In this document: positions 34,906-42,451 of the stretch, piece by piece
Position numbering within the stretch: position 1 is the stretch's first letter
How the letters are laid out: every line of letters starts with the position of its first letter
Source of the DNA: Methylomonas koyamae
Lineage (GTDB): Bacteria > Pseudomonadota > Gammaproteobacteria > Methylococcales > Methylomonadaceae
Reading direction: 5' to 3'
DNA length: 42,451 nt
NCBI RefSeq assembly: GCF_001644025.1
Contig: NZ_LUUK01000164.1
Span: forward strand, 1 to 42,451
Translations under genes and position numbers: made by a program
Notes under the pieces: generated by a model
What the model was told of the DNA's origin: nothing
Seen by the model: the letters and a program-made list of their open reading frames with translations, nothing else
Database searches by the model: none

Positions 34906-35117
34906 ATAACATAGTTTTAAAATCATTTGCCGCCACCATTTTGCGACCAAGAATCTCAAGCGTCACGGTTCGCCTGAATTGCCGAAAATTGTTTGAGCAC
35001 TATCGCAGATTTGGCTTCAACGGCTTAATAACCGCCAATCTGCCGGACCCCGCCGCAGTCCATTTTCGGTGATTTCCCAGATACTGCCAGCCATTAATAT
35101 TTTATATAACATAGTTT
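34906..35117. repeat. Pair of identical 12-bp repeats exactly 200 bp apart
   Basis: ATAACATAGTTT occurs at 34906-34917 and again at 35106-35117 in the same orientation. The 404-bp gap between the divergent thioredoxin-like and receptor genes holds both. Each contains the small inverted repeat AAC-ATA-GTT. One copy lies near each gene, so they may be operators for one regulator. The second copy is inside an AT-rich stretch (35090-35130) likely to be the receptor promoter. No riboswitch or other gene was recognised in the gap. Confidence 0.45.
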
Positions 35118-35274
35118 ATTTAAATATTGGCTCCCTCCCGAATAAAACCATTTATTTATCATTGCCTTGAATTACAGGCTCCAAAATTGCTCGCGCAACG
35201 CTATTCCCAAAACCGGGCGAACACGCTTCCGTCCGGCCTTGGCGAGTCAATTTTATTTTCAAGGAACACTCGAC

Positions 35275-37695
35275 ATGCGAGAAACCATAAAAAAGACATC
35301 ATTGCTACTGGCACTACCCACCATCCTGCATTCATCGCATAATTTGCAAGCGGCGGAATCCAAGGACAACACACTAGCCGATGTTATCGTTTCGGAAGAT
35401 TCCGAAGACGGCCGCCCGGAAAAGCCCTCGAAAACCGACCTATCAACGCCTAAAACCAAAATCTCCAAAAAAGACATCGCCGAGACCAACGCCGTCACCA
35501 CCTCCGATTCAATCAAATTCGAATCCGGCGTATTCGTCCGACAACGTTATATCGGCGATCCGAATGCACCGGTCGGCATGCGCGGCTCCAATCCTTACCA
35601 AGGCGGCCGGGTCATGGTATTCATGGATGGCATGCCAATCTGGAACGCCTTGCAATATTCGTTCAACGGCTCGCCGCGCTGGGGATTGATCGGTCCGGGC
35701 GAAATCAAATCGGTCGATATTCTATCGGGACCGTTCTCCGCCGAATACAGCGGAAACGCCATGGGCGGCGTGATCAACTTCAATACTCTGCTACCGCAAA
35801 AGCGCGAGGTCTATACCGAGGCAACCTATATCTTCCAACCCTATCAGTTCGAAGGCACCAGCAAAAACCTGCAAGGATTCAGGACCTTCGGCTCTTACGG
35901 CGATAAGTTCGGCGACTTCAGCAGCTACTTCTCTTACAACCATTTAGAGAACGAAGGCCAGCCGATGACCACCTATAACTACTCGAATACGTCCGGTGCC
36001 AACGGCGGCGCGCTAAGAGCCTACACCTCCGGAGCCGGATCGGTCAGCGGCGCCTATCTCGAGCGCAATCCCCGAGCCGTCGGGAATCAGGCCAACCAAG
36101 GCGGTTATGCCGGCCAGCCTCGACTATCCTATGGCGACAGCGGTGTCGTGCATTCGGTGGACGATTTGTACAAATGGAAAGGCGGCTATCAAATCAATCC
36201 GCAACTCGACGCTTTGTTCACCGTCGCTTTCGAAAATCTGGACGTCACCAGCGTTGGCCAAACTTATCTGCGCAAGGCCGACGGTACGCCGGTCTACGGT
36301 AACGGCAGCACGACTTACAACTACAACGGCTTACGGATCGTCCCGGTCGGGACCAATTTCGGCGCCAGCCAACAAAATCGGCAAACTCTAACGCTAGGTG
36401 GCGGCTTGAAAGGCCAGCTATTCGGCAATTGGAACACCGACACCCACGTCAGTTATTTTGACGTCCTGCACGACCAGACGGTCTCCTCGTCCTTGAATCC
36501 CAGCGACCCCAACAATACCAATGCCGGCCAAATCAGCGATGTCGACAGCATGGGCTGGGTCAATATTTCAACGAAATTCGACAACCAAAAGTTCTTCGAT
36601 CGCGAAGACCTGTCGTTTTCGACCGGCATGGAATATCAACACGCCAAAATGTTCACCAGCCAATACAGTACCAGCAACTATACGAGCACCAATCGCGACC
36701 GGCTAACCTTGCGTAGCGGCGGCGCGACCGACACCTACGGTCTGTTCGGCCAACTGTCATGGCGGTTTATCCAGGACTGGGACGCCACATTCGGTAGCCG
36801 GTTGGAACGTTGGAACGTGTCCGACGGCATTTATCTGTCCGGCAACAATAATTACTCGCCGCGGGACCGTCAAGCATCGACATGGTCGCCAAAATTCTCG
36901 TTGGGCTACGAACCGGGCCGCTGGAAATTCCGCTACTCGGTCGCCAAGGCCTACCGGTTTCCGCTGGTCGGCGAATTGTTCGACAACTCGAACAGTTTGA
37001 GGGGTAGCGTCAGTTTGGCCAATTCCCTATTGAAACCGGAAGACGGAACCCACCACAACCTGATGGGGGAGTACGATTTCAATAACGGGTATATCCGCTT
37101 GAATCTGTTCCATGAAAACGTGCGCAACGCCATTTACAGTTCGACGATCTCCAACTCGTTATTGATCGCTCAAGACCCCGCTACCTTCGGGCCGGGCGGC
37201 TTGAACCTGAACGCCAGTAACTTCAGCAGCCTGTTGGCGTCGATAGACGAAGTGGAAATTAACGGTATCGATCTGACAATCAACCAAGACCGGGTATTCG
37301 ACTCGAATTTCGACATCAAACTGGATACGACGATTTTGAATTCGAAGATTCTGAAGAACGATGCCAACGTCAATTACGTCAGCAAGAGCTTTCCGCTGCT
37401 ACCTGACTATCGAGCCAACCTGTTAACGACCTACCACTACGGCAAAGACTGGGACTTTTCGGTCGGTACCCGCTACCAAGGCAGAATGTACGCCCAGCTC
37501 GACAACAAGGATCTGCAATTGCCCTATTACGCGGCCTTTACCGAATCGGTCTACGTCGATCTGAAAGCCACCTACCGCTTCAACAACGCCGGACATATCT
37601 CGGCGGGGGTCGACAATATCAACGACTATCAAGCCTTCTTTAACCATCCGTTGCCGCAACGGACATTCTTTGCTCAAATCGGCTACAAGTTCTAG
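35275..37695 (+). CDS. TonB-dependent outer-membrane receptor
   Basis: The start is taken at the ATG at 35275, with AAGGA 9 nt upstream, giving 806 residues; a longer in-frame reading adds a non-signal stretch. The signal peptide is about 26 residues (KTSLLLALPTILHSSHNLQA). A TonB-box-like segment (LADVIVSED) follows, then the plug domain (VGMRGSNPYQGGRVMVFMDG, SGPFSAEYSGNAMGGVINF) and a long 22-strand barrel ending in Phe (FFAQIGYKF). The ligand cannot be read from sequence; the plug has no obvious Met/His-rich copper site. The tonB-exbB-exbD genes just upstream and the Cys/His lipoprotein just downstream suggest uptake of a metal or metal chelate. Confidence 0.93.
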   Translation: MRETIKKTSLLLALPTILHSSHNLQAAESKDNTLADVIVSEDSEDGRPEKPSKTDLSTPKTKISKKDIAETNAVTTSDSIKFESGVFVRQRYIGDPNAPVGMRGSNPYQGGRVMVFMDGMPIWNALQYSFNGSPRWGLIGPGEIKSVDILSGPFSAEYSGNAMGGVINFNTLLPQKREVYTEATYIFQPYQFEGTSKNLQGFRTFGSYGDKFGDFSSYFSYNHLENEGQPMTTYNYSNTSGANGGALRAYTSGAGSVSGAYLERNPRAVGNQANQGGYAGQPRLSYGDSGVVHSVDDLYKWKGGYQINPQLDALFTVAFENLDVTSVGQTYLRKADGTPVYGNGSTTYNYNGLRIVPVGTNFGASQQNRQTLTLGGGLKGQLFGNWNTDTHVSYFDVLHDQTVSSSLNPSDPNNTNAGQISDVDSMGWVNISTKFDNQKFFDREDLSFSTGMEYQHAKMFTSQYSTSNYTSTNRDRLTLRSGGATDTYGLFGQLSWRFIQDWDATFGSRLERWNVSDGIYLSGNNNYSPRDRQASTWSPKFSLGYEPGRWKFRYSVAKAYRFPLVGELFDNSNSLRGSVSLANSLLKPEDGTHHNLMGEYDFNNGYIRLNLFHENVRNAIYSSTISNSLLIAQDPATFGPGGLNLNASNFSSLLASIDEVEINGIDLTINQDRVFDSNFDIKLDTTILNSKILKNDANVNYVSKSFPLLPDYRANLLTTYHYGKDWDFSVGTRYQGRMYAQLDNKDLQLPYYAAFTESVYVDLKATYRFNNAGHISAGVDNINDYQAFFNHPLPQRTFFAQIGYKF

Positions 37696-37754
37696 ACGGC
37701 AAACCCGCCACCGAACAGCCGATGTCCGCTACCCAGCGGCCCGGACCCGAAACA

Positions 37755-37779
37755 GCGGGGCTATTGGAAGCAGCCCCGC
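37755..37779 (+). other. Hairpin between the receptor and propeller lipoprotein genes
   Basis: GCGGGGCT and AGCCCCGC form a perfect 8-bp stem around a 9-nt loop, 60 bp after the receptor stop. No T-run follows, so a standard terminator is unlikely. It may protect the receptor mRNA or lower expression of the downstream lipoprotein gene within one transcript. Confidence 0.55.
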
Positions 37780-37839
37780 CCGACAACCGCCGCCGACTTC
37801 CGCAAGCACGACCGAAGCGCCGGCTAAACACTTCACCCC

Positions 37840-39072
37840 ATGAAAAAAACCTGTGTTTTTGCAATCGCGGCGCTTTGGCTATTTAACGGCTGCGCCGGAC
37901 AACCGCTATCGACCGAATCGCCAACCTTGGCCGAAGCATCGCCCGCCGACCCGGCGCCGGCTTGCCCGGCACCGACACCCCATCGCGCTTGCTCGGATAC
38001 CGTCACGCCGACCTTCGACGCCGACGGCACGCTTTGGATCGTCTGGGCCAACGACAAGCACGTTTATTTACAGTCCTCGACCGACAAAGGCCGGCACTTC
38101 TCCGAGCCATCGCGGGTCAATGCCGAACCGGAAGCCGTCGCCTCGCACGGCGAGTATCGGCCCAAAATCAAAACCGATCGACAAGGCAATTTATTCGTGA
38201 CTTGGACCCAGAATCTGGAAAAACGCCATAGCGGGCACATTCGATTTTCTCGTTCCGACGATGGCGGGCGAAGTTTTAGCAAACCGGTCACGATCAACGA
38301 CGATCCCAATATCACCGGCCACCGCTTCGACAGCCTTGCGGTCGGGCAAAATGGCGAAGTCTTCATCGCATGGCTGGACGCTCGCGATAAGGACAAGGCC
38401 AAAGCCGAAAATCGGCCCTTCGACGGCTCGGCGGTCTATTTCACTTGGTCGCGGGACGGCGGACAAAGCTTTCAACCCAACCGGATACTGGCCCCTCACA
38501 GTTGCGAATGCTGCCGTCTGGGTACCGAGATCGACAGCGACAATCTGCCGGTAGTCCTTTGGCGGCATGTTTTCGACGGCGGCATCCGCGATCACGCCAT
38601 CGACAAATTCGTAGACTGGGACACGCCTGGCCCCGTCAAGCGCGTCGAAAACGCAAACTGGAAAATCGACGCCTGTCCTCACCACGGCCCGGCGCTGTCC
38701 ATCGACGACGGCGCCTATCATGTGGTCTGGTTTAGCGGCACCGAATCCCGGCCGGGCCTGTTTTATACCCGCTCGATCAATCAGGGCCGAGACTTTTCCC
38801 CGCCGTATCCATTTGGCGGCGCCGGCGCCAAACACCCCCACGTGCTAGCCAAAGACCGACAAGTTTGGGTGGTTTGGTCCGAATTCGACGGCAATCGGAA
38901 TATAGTGAGGCACCTGCACTCGGGCGATTCCGGCGAAAGCTGGTCGCCGGCAGAAACCTTGGCAACCACGACAGGCAAGGCCGATGACGCCTTTCTGATC
39001 GGAGACGACCGGGACGTGTATTTGTCCTGGCAAACGGATCGCGGCTACCGCTTCGTTCCGCTGACCCAGTAA
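37840..39072 (+). CDS. Asp-box (BNR) beta-propeller lipoprotein with Cys/His clusters
   Basis: This 410-residue protein has an N-terminal export signal with a lipobox-like LFNGC (Cys18; Asn before Gly is unusual). At least five Asp-box motifs are spread through it (STDKGRHF, SDDGGRSF, SRDGGQSF, SINQGRDF, SGDSGESW), which indicates a six-bladed propeller of the sialidase type. It also has a cluster H220, C222, C224, C225 (HSCECCRLG) and a second at C279, H281, H282 (DACPHHGPAL), which could bind a metal or haem. Automatic labels would say sialidase, but the catalytic Arg triad and Tyr were not identified. It follows the receptor gene on the same strand, so it may hand its ligand to or from the receptor. 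Confidence 0.78.
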   Translation: MKKTCVFAIAALWLFNGCAGQPLSTESPTLAEASPADPAPACPAPTPHRACSDTVTPTFDADGTLWIVWANDKHVYLQSSTDKGRHFSEPSRVNAEPEAVASHGEYRPKIKTDRQGNLFVTWTQNLEKRHSGHIRFSRSDDGGRSFSKPVTINDDPNITGHRFDSLAVGQNGEVFIAWLDARDKDKAKAENRPFDGSAVYFTWSRDGGQSFQPNRILAPHSCECCRLGTEIDSDNLPVVLWRHVFDGGIRDHAIDKFVDWDTPGPVKRVENANWKIDACPHHGPALSIDDGAYHVVWFSGTESRPGLFYTRSINQGRDFSPPYPFGGAGAKHPHVLAKDRQVWVVWSEFDGNRNIVRHLHSGDSGESWSPAETLATTTGKADDAFLIGDDRDVYLSWQTDRGYRFVPLTQ

Positions 39073-39074
39073 AC

Positions 39075-39100
39075 AGCCGAACTTATGCCGGCTTTTTTTT
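39075..39100 (+). terminator. Intrinsic terminator after the propeller lipoprotein gene
   Basis: AGCCG and CGGCT pair around a 9-nt loop and run into eight T residues. It begins 3 bp after the stop at 39072. It overlaps the last 18 bp of rimK, which is on the other strand. Confidence 0.7.
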
Positions 39101-39970
39101 GGCGTTTTTTTCGATATATTCGATCATCAAGCCGGCGATGTCCTTACCACAGGTTTTTTCGATACCTTCCAGCCCCGGCGAGGAATTGACTTCCATCACC
39201 AACGGTCCGCGCTTGGAACGCAGCAAATCCACGCCGCAGACATCCAAACCCATCACTTTCGCGGCGCCGACCGCGGTGGCGCGTTCTTGCGGCGTCAGCC
39301 GGACCACGCTGGCGCTGCCGCCGCGATGCAGATTGGAGCGGAACTCGCCTTCGCGGCCTTGGCGTTTCATCGCCGCCACCACCTTTTCGCCGATGACAAA
39401 ACAGCGAATGTCGCTGCCGGCCGCTTCCTGGATAAATTCCTGCACCATGATGTTGGCGTTCAAACCCATGAAGGCCTGAATCACGCTATGCGCGGCGTTA
39501 TGCGTTTCGGCCAGCACCACGCCGATGCCTTGCGAGCCTTCCACCAATTTAATCACCAGCGGCGCGCCGCCGACTTCGGCGATCAGGTCTTCGATGTTGT
39601 CGGGATTGTGCGCGAACGCGGTAATCGGCAGATCGATACCTTTGCGGGCCAATAATTGGCTGGATGCCAGTTTGTCGCGGGAACGGCTGATCGCCGCCGA
39701 GTTATTCAACGTGAACGTGTTCATCACCTCGAACTGGCGCAATACCGCCGTGCCGTAAAAGGTGATCGACGCGCCGATGCGCGGAATCACCGCGTCGTAA
39801 CTCAACAAATCCTCGCCCATGTAATGGATCGACGGCTTCATCGACGTGATGTTCATATAGCAATGGGTCGGGTCGAACACCCTGGCCTGATGTCCGCGCG
39901 CCGTGGCGGCCTCGACCAACCGCACGCTGGAATACAGAGTGGCGTCGCGGGACAGGATCGCAATTTTCAT
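39083..39970 (-). CDS. rimK: RimK-type ATP-grasp ligase
   Basis: This 295-residue protein is an ATP-grasp enzyme of the RimK family, which adds glutamate residues to the C-terminus of ribosomal protein S6. Motifs visible are the N-terminal [21 protein letters not shown], the ATP-binding [15 protein letters not shown], the metal-binding end [18 protein letters not shown], and [16 protein letters not shown]. Length is typical (about 300). It is 15 bp after mtnC on the same strand, so it may be in the mtn transcript, though no functional link is known. Its Lys-rich C-terminus (KNAKKKPA) is encoded by the T-run of the opposing terminator. Confidence 0.93.
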   Translation of the reverse strand: MKIAILSRDATLYSSVRLVEAATARGHQARVFDPTHCYMNITSMKPSIHYMGEDLLSYDAVIPRIGASITFYGTAVLRQFEVMNTFTLNNSAAISRSRDKLASSQLLARKGIDLPITAFAHNPDNIEDLIAEVGGAPLVIKLVEGSQGIGVVLAETHNAAHSVIQAFMGLNANIMVQEFIQEAAGSDIRCFVIGEKVVAAMKRQGREGEFRSNLHRGGSASVVRLTPQERATAVGAAKVMGLDVCGVDLLRSKRGPLVMEVNSSPGLEGIEKTCGKDIAGLMIEYIEKNAKKKPA

Positions 39971-39985
39971 GGCCGCCGGCCGTGG

Positions 39986-40660
39986 TCAGGGCCGCACGGC
40001 GTCGAAATCGGCGACTTGCGGATGTTCCGCATCGGGATTGGGGACTTGCTCGCGCACCAACCAGCGCGTTGCCATGCCGGCTTCGCGAGCCGCATCCAGT
40101 TCTTCGCGTATGTCCGACAGGAATAAAATCCGGTCGGACGGTAAACCCAGCGCGGCGGCGATACGCCGGTAGGACTCGGCTTCGCGCTTGCCGCCGATGT
40201 GAGTATCGAAGTAGCCGGAAAACAGCGGCGTCAAATCGCCGAAATCGCTATGGCCGAACAACAATTTTTGCGCCTGCACCGAGCCGGACGAGTACACGTA
40301 CAGCTGATAGCCCTGGGCATGCCAAGCCTTAAGATTGCGTACCGCATCCTCATAAATGTGACCGGTGAAATCGCCGTTGCGGTAGCCGTCCAACCAGATC
40401 AAGCCTTGCAAGGATTTCAAAGGCGTAATCTTTTGATCGGCGTCTATCCAGGCTCGCAATTGTTCGACAATCGCGGCCCGATCCGGCGTCCCGCCCATCA
40501 ATTGAGCAGCATCGTCCAACAACGTCCGAACTTGCGGCTCGTCGGCGTGGCTTGCGACATAATCGGCCAAATGCGTCCGCGCGTAAGGAAACAACACCTC
40601 CTTGACGAAGGATAGCGACGAGGTAGTACCTTCGATATCGGTGACGATGGCTTCTATCAT
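39986..40660 (-). CDS. mtnC: Enolase-phosphatase E1 (methionine salvage)
   Basis: The start is taken at the ATG at 40658-40660, which overlaps the mtnD stop by 4 bp, giving 224 residues. MtnC is a HAD-superfamily enzyme that enolises and then dephosphorylates 2,3-diketo-5-methylthiopentyl-1-phosphate. The nucleophile motif is VTDIEGTTSS (D8), followed by FVKEVLFPYA. Motif II is YVYSSGSVQAQKLLFGHS, and the lysine and acidic motifs are HIGGKREAESYRRIA and ILFLSDIREELDAAREAG. It works between MtnB and MtnD. Confidence 0.95.
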   Translation of the reverse strand: MIEAIVTDIEGTTSSLSFVKEVLFPYARTHLADYVASHADEPQVRTLLDDAAQLMGGTPDRAAIVEQLRAWIDADQKITPLKSLQGLIWLDGYRNGDFTGHIYEDAVRNLKAWHAQGYQLYVYSSGSVQAQKLLFGHSDFGDLTPLFSGYFDTHIGGKREAESYRRIAAALGLPSDRILFLSDIREELDAAREAGMATRWLVREQVPNPDAEHPQVADFDAVRP

Positions 40661-41214
40661 AGCGTGGCCAGGTATTGATCCAGGGTCGGAAAGCGCTCGG
40701 CAATGCGGTCGCCGGTAAACTCGGCCACCCAGCCGTCTTCGGTGGTGAACAGGCGGATGCATTTAAATGCCGGGTTTTCGCCCATATCGAACCAATGCGT
40801 GGTATTGGCCGGCACGCTGATCAGATCGCCTTGTTCGCACAGCACCGCATAGACTTGATCGCCAACGTGCAAGTAAAACAGGCCGCGGCCTTCCACAAAG
40901 AAGCGTACTTCGAAATCGCTGTGGGTGTGCTCGGATAAAAACTTCTGCCGCAAAGCCTCCTTGTTCGGATGCTCGGCGTTCAGACTGATCACGTCCACCG
41001 ACTGAAAACCGTATTGCCGTTTCAGTTGGTCGATCGAAGCTTGGTAAGCGCTTAAAACCATGTCGCTATCGGCATCGGCGCCGAACGCTTGCTCGGCTTG
41101 CCAGCGCTCGAATTGCACGCCTAAATCGCGCAAACGATCGGCGATGTCGGCAAACTCGCGGAAGGTGCGGCCTTGATCGGGTTGGCCGGCGGGAAAAATC
41201 GTTAAAGCGCTCAT
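40657..41214 (-). CDS. mtnD: Acireductone dioxygenase (methionine salvage)
   Basis: This 185-residue cupin oxidises acireductone; with iron it gives the methionine precursor 2-oxo-4-methylthiobutanoate and formate, with nickel an off-pathway product. The metal ligands are H96, H98 and E102 in SEHTHSDFEVRFFVEG and H140 in VPANTTHWFDMG. It overlaps mtnB and mtnC by 4 bp on each side (41211-41214 and 40657-40660), so the three genes are translated as a coupled set. Confidence 0.95.
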   Translation of the reverse strand: MSALTIFPAGQPDQGRTFREFADIADRLRDLGVQFERWQAEQAFGADADSDMVLSAYQASIDQLKRQYGFQSVDVISLNAEHPNKEALRQKFLSEHTHSDFEVRFFVEGRGLFYLHVGDQVYAVLCEQGDLISVPANTTHWFDMGENPAFKCIRLFTTEDGWVAEFTGDRIAERFPTLDQYLATL

Positions 41215-41834
41215 AAGCGTGTTACTCCATGTAGGCGAATTTCAATGTCGAATAAAAACTCCAGTGCTTCCAAATGGCGCAAGGCATCGTCCACCGACGC
41301 GCCCCACGTGTAAAACCCGTGGCCGGCGATGATGTAGCCGTGGACATCGTCGTGGGCATCCATATAGGCCTCGACCCTGGCCGCCAAGCGCGGAATATCC
41401 TGATCGTTGGCGAAAATCGGCACGACGATCCGGGTTTCGTGGGTGGCGATGCCGGGCAGGGCCTTCAACAATTCGTAGTCTTCCAGCACGATTTCGTGTT
41501 GAAACAGGCGCGCCGTCAGCGTGGCGTTGACCGAATGCGGATGCAACACCGCTTGCACTTGCGGAAAACGTTGGTAAATCGAGGTATGCAGCAAGGTCTC
41601 CGCCGACGGCTTCTTACCGTCCAGCGACTGGCCGCGACTGTCGATCAACATGATGTCGTCCGGTTCCAGCCGGCCCTTGTGGCGGCCGGAGACGGTAATC
41701 GCGATATTGCCGTCGGAAAGTCTGGCCGAAAAATTGCCGCTGGTCGCCGGCACCCAGCCCTTGCTGTCGATGAAACGGCCGGCGGCAATCAATTGCTCCG
41801 CCTTCCGGAAAAATTCGTCGGTCTTGGATGTCAT
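41211..41834 (-). CDS. mtnB: Methylthioribulose-1-phosphate dehydratase (methionine salvage)
   Basis: The start is taken at the ATG at 41832-41834, giving 207 residues; further in-frame codons upstream run into the RNase P RNA gene. MtnB is a class II aldolase/adducin-fold zinc enzyme that dehydrates methylthioribulose-1-phosphate. Motifs are GWVPATSGNFSARL, the zinc histidines in AVLHPHSVNATLT and IAGHGFYTWGASVDDALRHL, and the acidic base region around VLEDYELLKA. It is the first gene of the mtnB-mtnD-mtnC set and begins only 29 bp after the end of rnpB. There is no clear ribosome site. mtnA and mtnN/mtnP are not in the window. Confidence 0.94.
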   Translation of the reverse strand: MTSKTDEFFRKAEQLIAAGRFIDSKGWVPATSGNFSARLSDGNIAITVSGRHKGRLEPDDIMLIDSRGQSLDGKKPSAETLLHTSIYQRFPQVQAVLHPHSVNATLTARLFQHEIVLEDYELLKALPGIATHETRIVVPIFANDQDIPRLAARVEAYMDAHDDVHGYIIAGHGFYTWGASVDDALRHLEALEFLFDIEIRLHGVTRL

Positions 41835-41840
41835 GGAATA

Positions 41841-41857
41841 TTTTGCGGATTGCAAAA
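41841..41857. other. Inverted repeat between rnpB and mtnB
   Basis: TTTTGC and GCAAAA pair around GGATT, just upstream of mtnB and just downstream of the RNase P RNA. On the minus strand it follows a T-rich stretch. It could be a weak terminator for rnpB, but it is short and A/T-paired. Confidence 0.35.
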
Positions 41858-41863
41858 GAAGGG

Positions 41864-42212
41864 AAAGAGTTGGCCTGTAAGCCGGGTTCTGTCGTGAACA
41901 GCCATTCATCTAGGCGCTTGATCACCCAAGCGCTCAAGCAATCTACCCAGGAACAGCGCGGGCCACGCCAATGCTCCTCTATTTGATCTTGCTCCGGGTG
42001 GGGTTTACCCTGCCACACCTGTTACCAGTTGCGCGGTGCGCTCTTACCGCACCATTTCACCCTTACCGGGTTCGATTCGAACCAGGCGGTATATTTTCTG
42101 CGGCACTTTCCGTAGGCTCGCGCCTCCCAGGCATTACCTGGCACCCTGCCCTATGGAGCCCGGACTTTCCTCCCTCCCGCTTACGCGAAACGGCGACTGT
42201 TCGGCCAACTCT
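41864..42212 (-). ncRNA. rnpB: RNase P RNA (bacterial type A)
   Basis: The minus strand carries the conserved RNase P RNA core: GGAGGAAAGTCCGGGCTCCA, then ATAGGGCAGGGTGCCAGGTA, GGTAAGGGTGAAATGGTGCG, GTAAGAGCGCACCGCG, the CACCCGGAGCAAG region, TAGATGAATGGCTGTTC and ACAGAACCCGGCTTACAGG. The ends are set by the P1 helix, in which AGAGTTGGCC at 42212-42203 pairs perfectly with GGCCAACTCT at 41875-41866. Length is about 349 nt. RNase P RNA is the catalytic part of the enzyme that matures tRNA 5' ends. Confidence 0.95.
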
Positions 42213-42219
42213 GGCGGCG

Positions 42220-42225
42220 ATTATA
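42220..42225 (-). promoter_or_regulatory. -10 element of rnpB
   Basis: TATAAT on the minus strand lies 7 bp ahead of the predicted 5' end of the RNase P RNA, the standard place for a sigma-70 -10 box. No good -35 match was found about 17 bp further upstream. Confidence 0.65.
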
Positions 42226-42451
42226 CAGACAAAGCCAAAAAATTGGGCGGGACGAACGCGAAAGGTCGCCAAAGCGCAACCTACCCGCTCAGCAATCCGA
42301 ACGGCGGCGTCGTTGTCGCCCTTTAGATTCGAACGGACGCCGGCTTCCGAGCACCCAAGACGGAGAAACTTGCGCGCATGGTTTTTTGCGTTGCAGGCAA
42401 AACGATCAGAATCTAGCGCTTGCCACTCGAATCCCTTCGGCTCCGCTCAGG
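42226..42451. other. Intergenic stretch at the right edge
   Basis: No gene was recognised on either strand in this stretch. The end (42432-42451, CCCTTCGGCTCCGCTCAGG and neighbours) resembles a short palindrome-forming sequence that often occurs scattered between genes in bacterial genomes, but it is cut by the window edge and is not certain. Confidence 0.4.

Noticed and set aside
37840-39072. Calling the propeller lipoprotein a true sialidase
   Set aside because: Asp-box motifs mark only the propeller fold. The catalytic arginines and tyrosine were not identified, and the Cys/His clusters are not part of sialidases.
42036-42326. A 96-codon plus-strand frame near the right edge
   Set aside because: It lies mostly antisense to the RNase P RNA gene, which is certain from its conserved core and P1 pairing.

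Overview
The window reads as chromosomal DNA of a gammaproteobacterial (type I) methanotroph, most likely close to Methylomonas. Two things support this. There is a complete soluble methane monooxygenase (sMMO) cluster whose MmoX is 527 residues long with every di-iron ligand at the Methylococcus numbering. The housekeeping order maf-rng-yhdP-nitrilase is typical of Gammaproteobacteria. The genus is an inference; no 16S rRNA gene or tRNA is present.

Layout. Positions 1-8936 (minus strand) hold an operon for a membrane complex: a NuoM-like subunit, the large DabA/DUF2309 protein, a NuoL-like subunit and two more NuoM-like subunits, the last cut by the window edge. This looks like an enlarged DAB-type inorganic-carbon (CO2/bicarbonate) uptake complex. 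Positions 9151-16924 (plus) hold rlmH, maf, rng, yhdP, a Nit1-type amidase and a BamC-like lipoprotein. Positions 17011-19082 (minus) are trpG and trpE. At 19233-20099 (plus) is a fumarylacetoacetase-family hydrolase.

Positions 20111-29462 (minus) are the sMMO locus, transcribed mmoX-mmoY-mmoB-mmoZ-mmoD-mmoC-small unknown gene-mmoG-terminator-mmoR. Upstream of mmoX lies a near-consensus sigma-54 promoter (29582-29597), with a perfect inverted repeat about 80 bp further upstream that could bind MmoR. MmoR is a sigma-54 activator and MmoG a GroEL-like protein, so the locus carries enzyme, reductase, regulator, chaperonin and control sites together. Divergent from mmoX is a small His-rich lipoprotein gene, followed by kup.

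Positions 32463-39072 hold tonB-exbB-exbD, a divergently or convergently placed thioredoxin-like gene, a TonB-dependent receptor and an Asp-box propeller lipoprotein with Cys/His clusters. This set looks like an outer-membrane uptake module, plausibly for a metal or metallophore. Positions 39083-41834 (minus) are the methionine-salvage genes mtnB-mtnD-mtnC followed by rimK, just downstream of the RNase P RNA gene (41864-42212, minus).

No insertion sequence, integrase, CRISPR array or tRNA was seen, so the sMMO locus shows no visible sign of recent mobility. The points most worth a second look are the four-antiporter DabA complex, the unknown 98-residue gene inside the sMMO operon, the Asn replacing the GroEL catalytic Asp398 in MmoG, the mmoX promoter architecture, and the Cys/His-cluster lipoprotein beside the TonB receptor.
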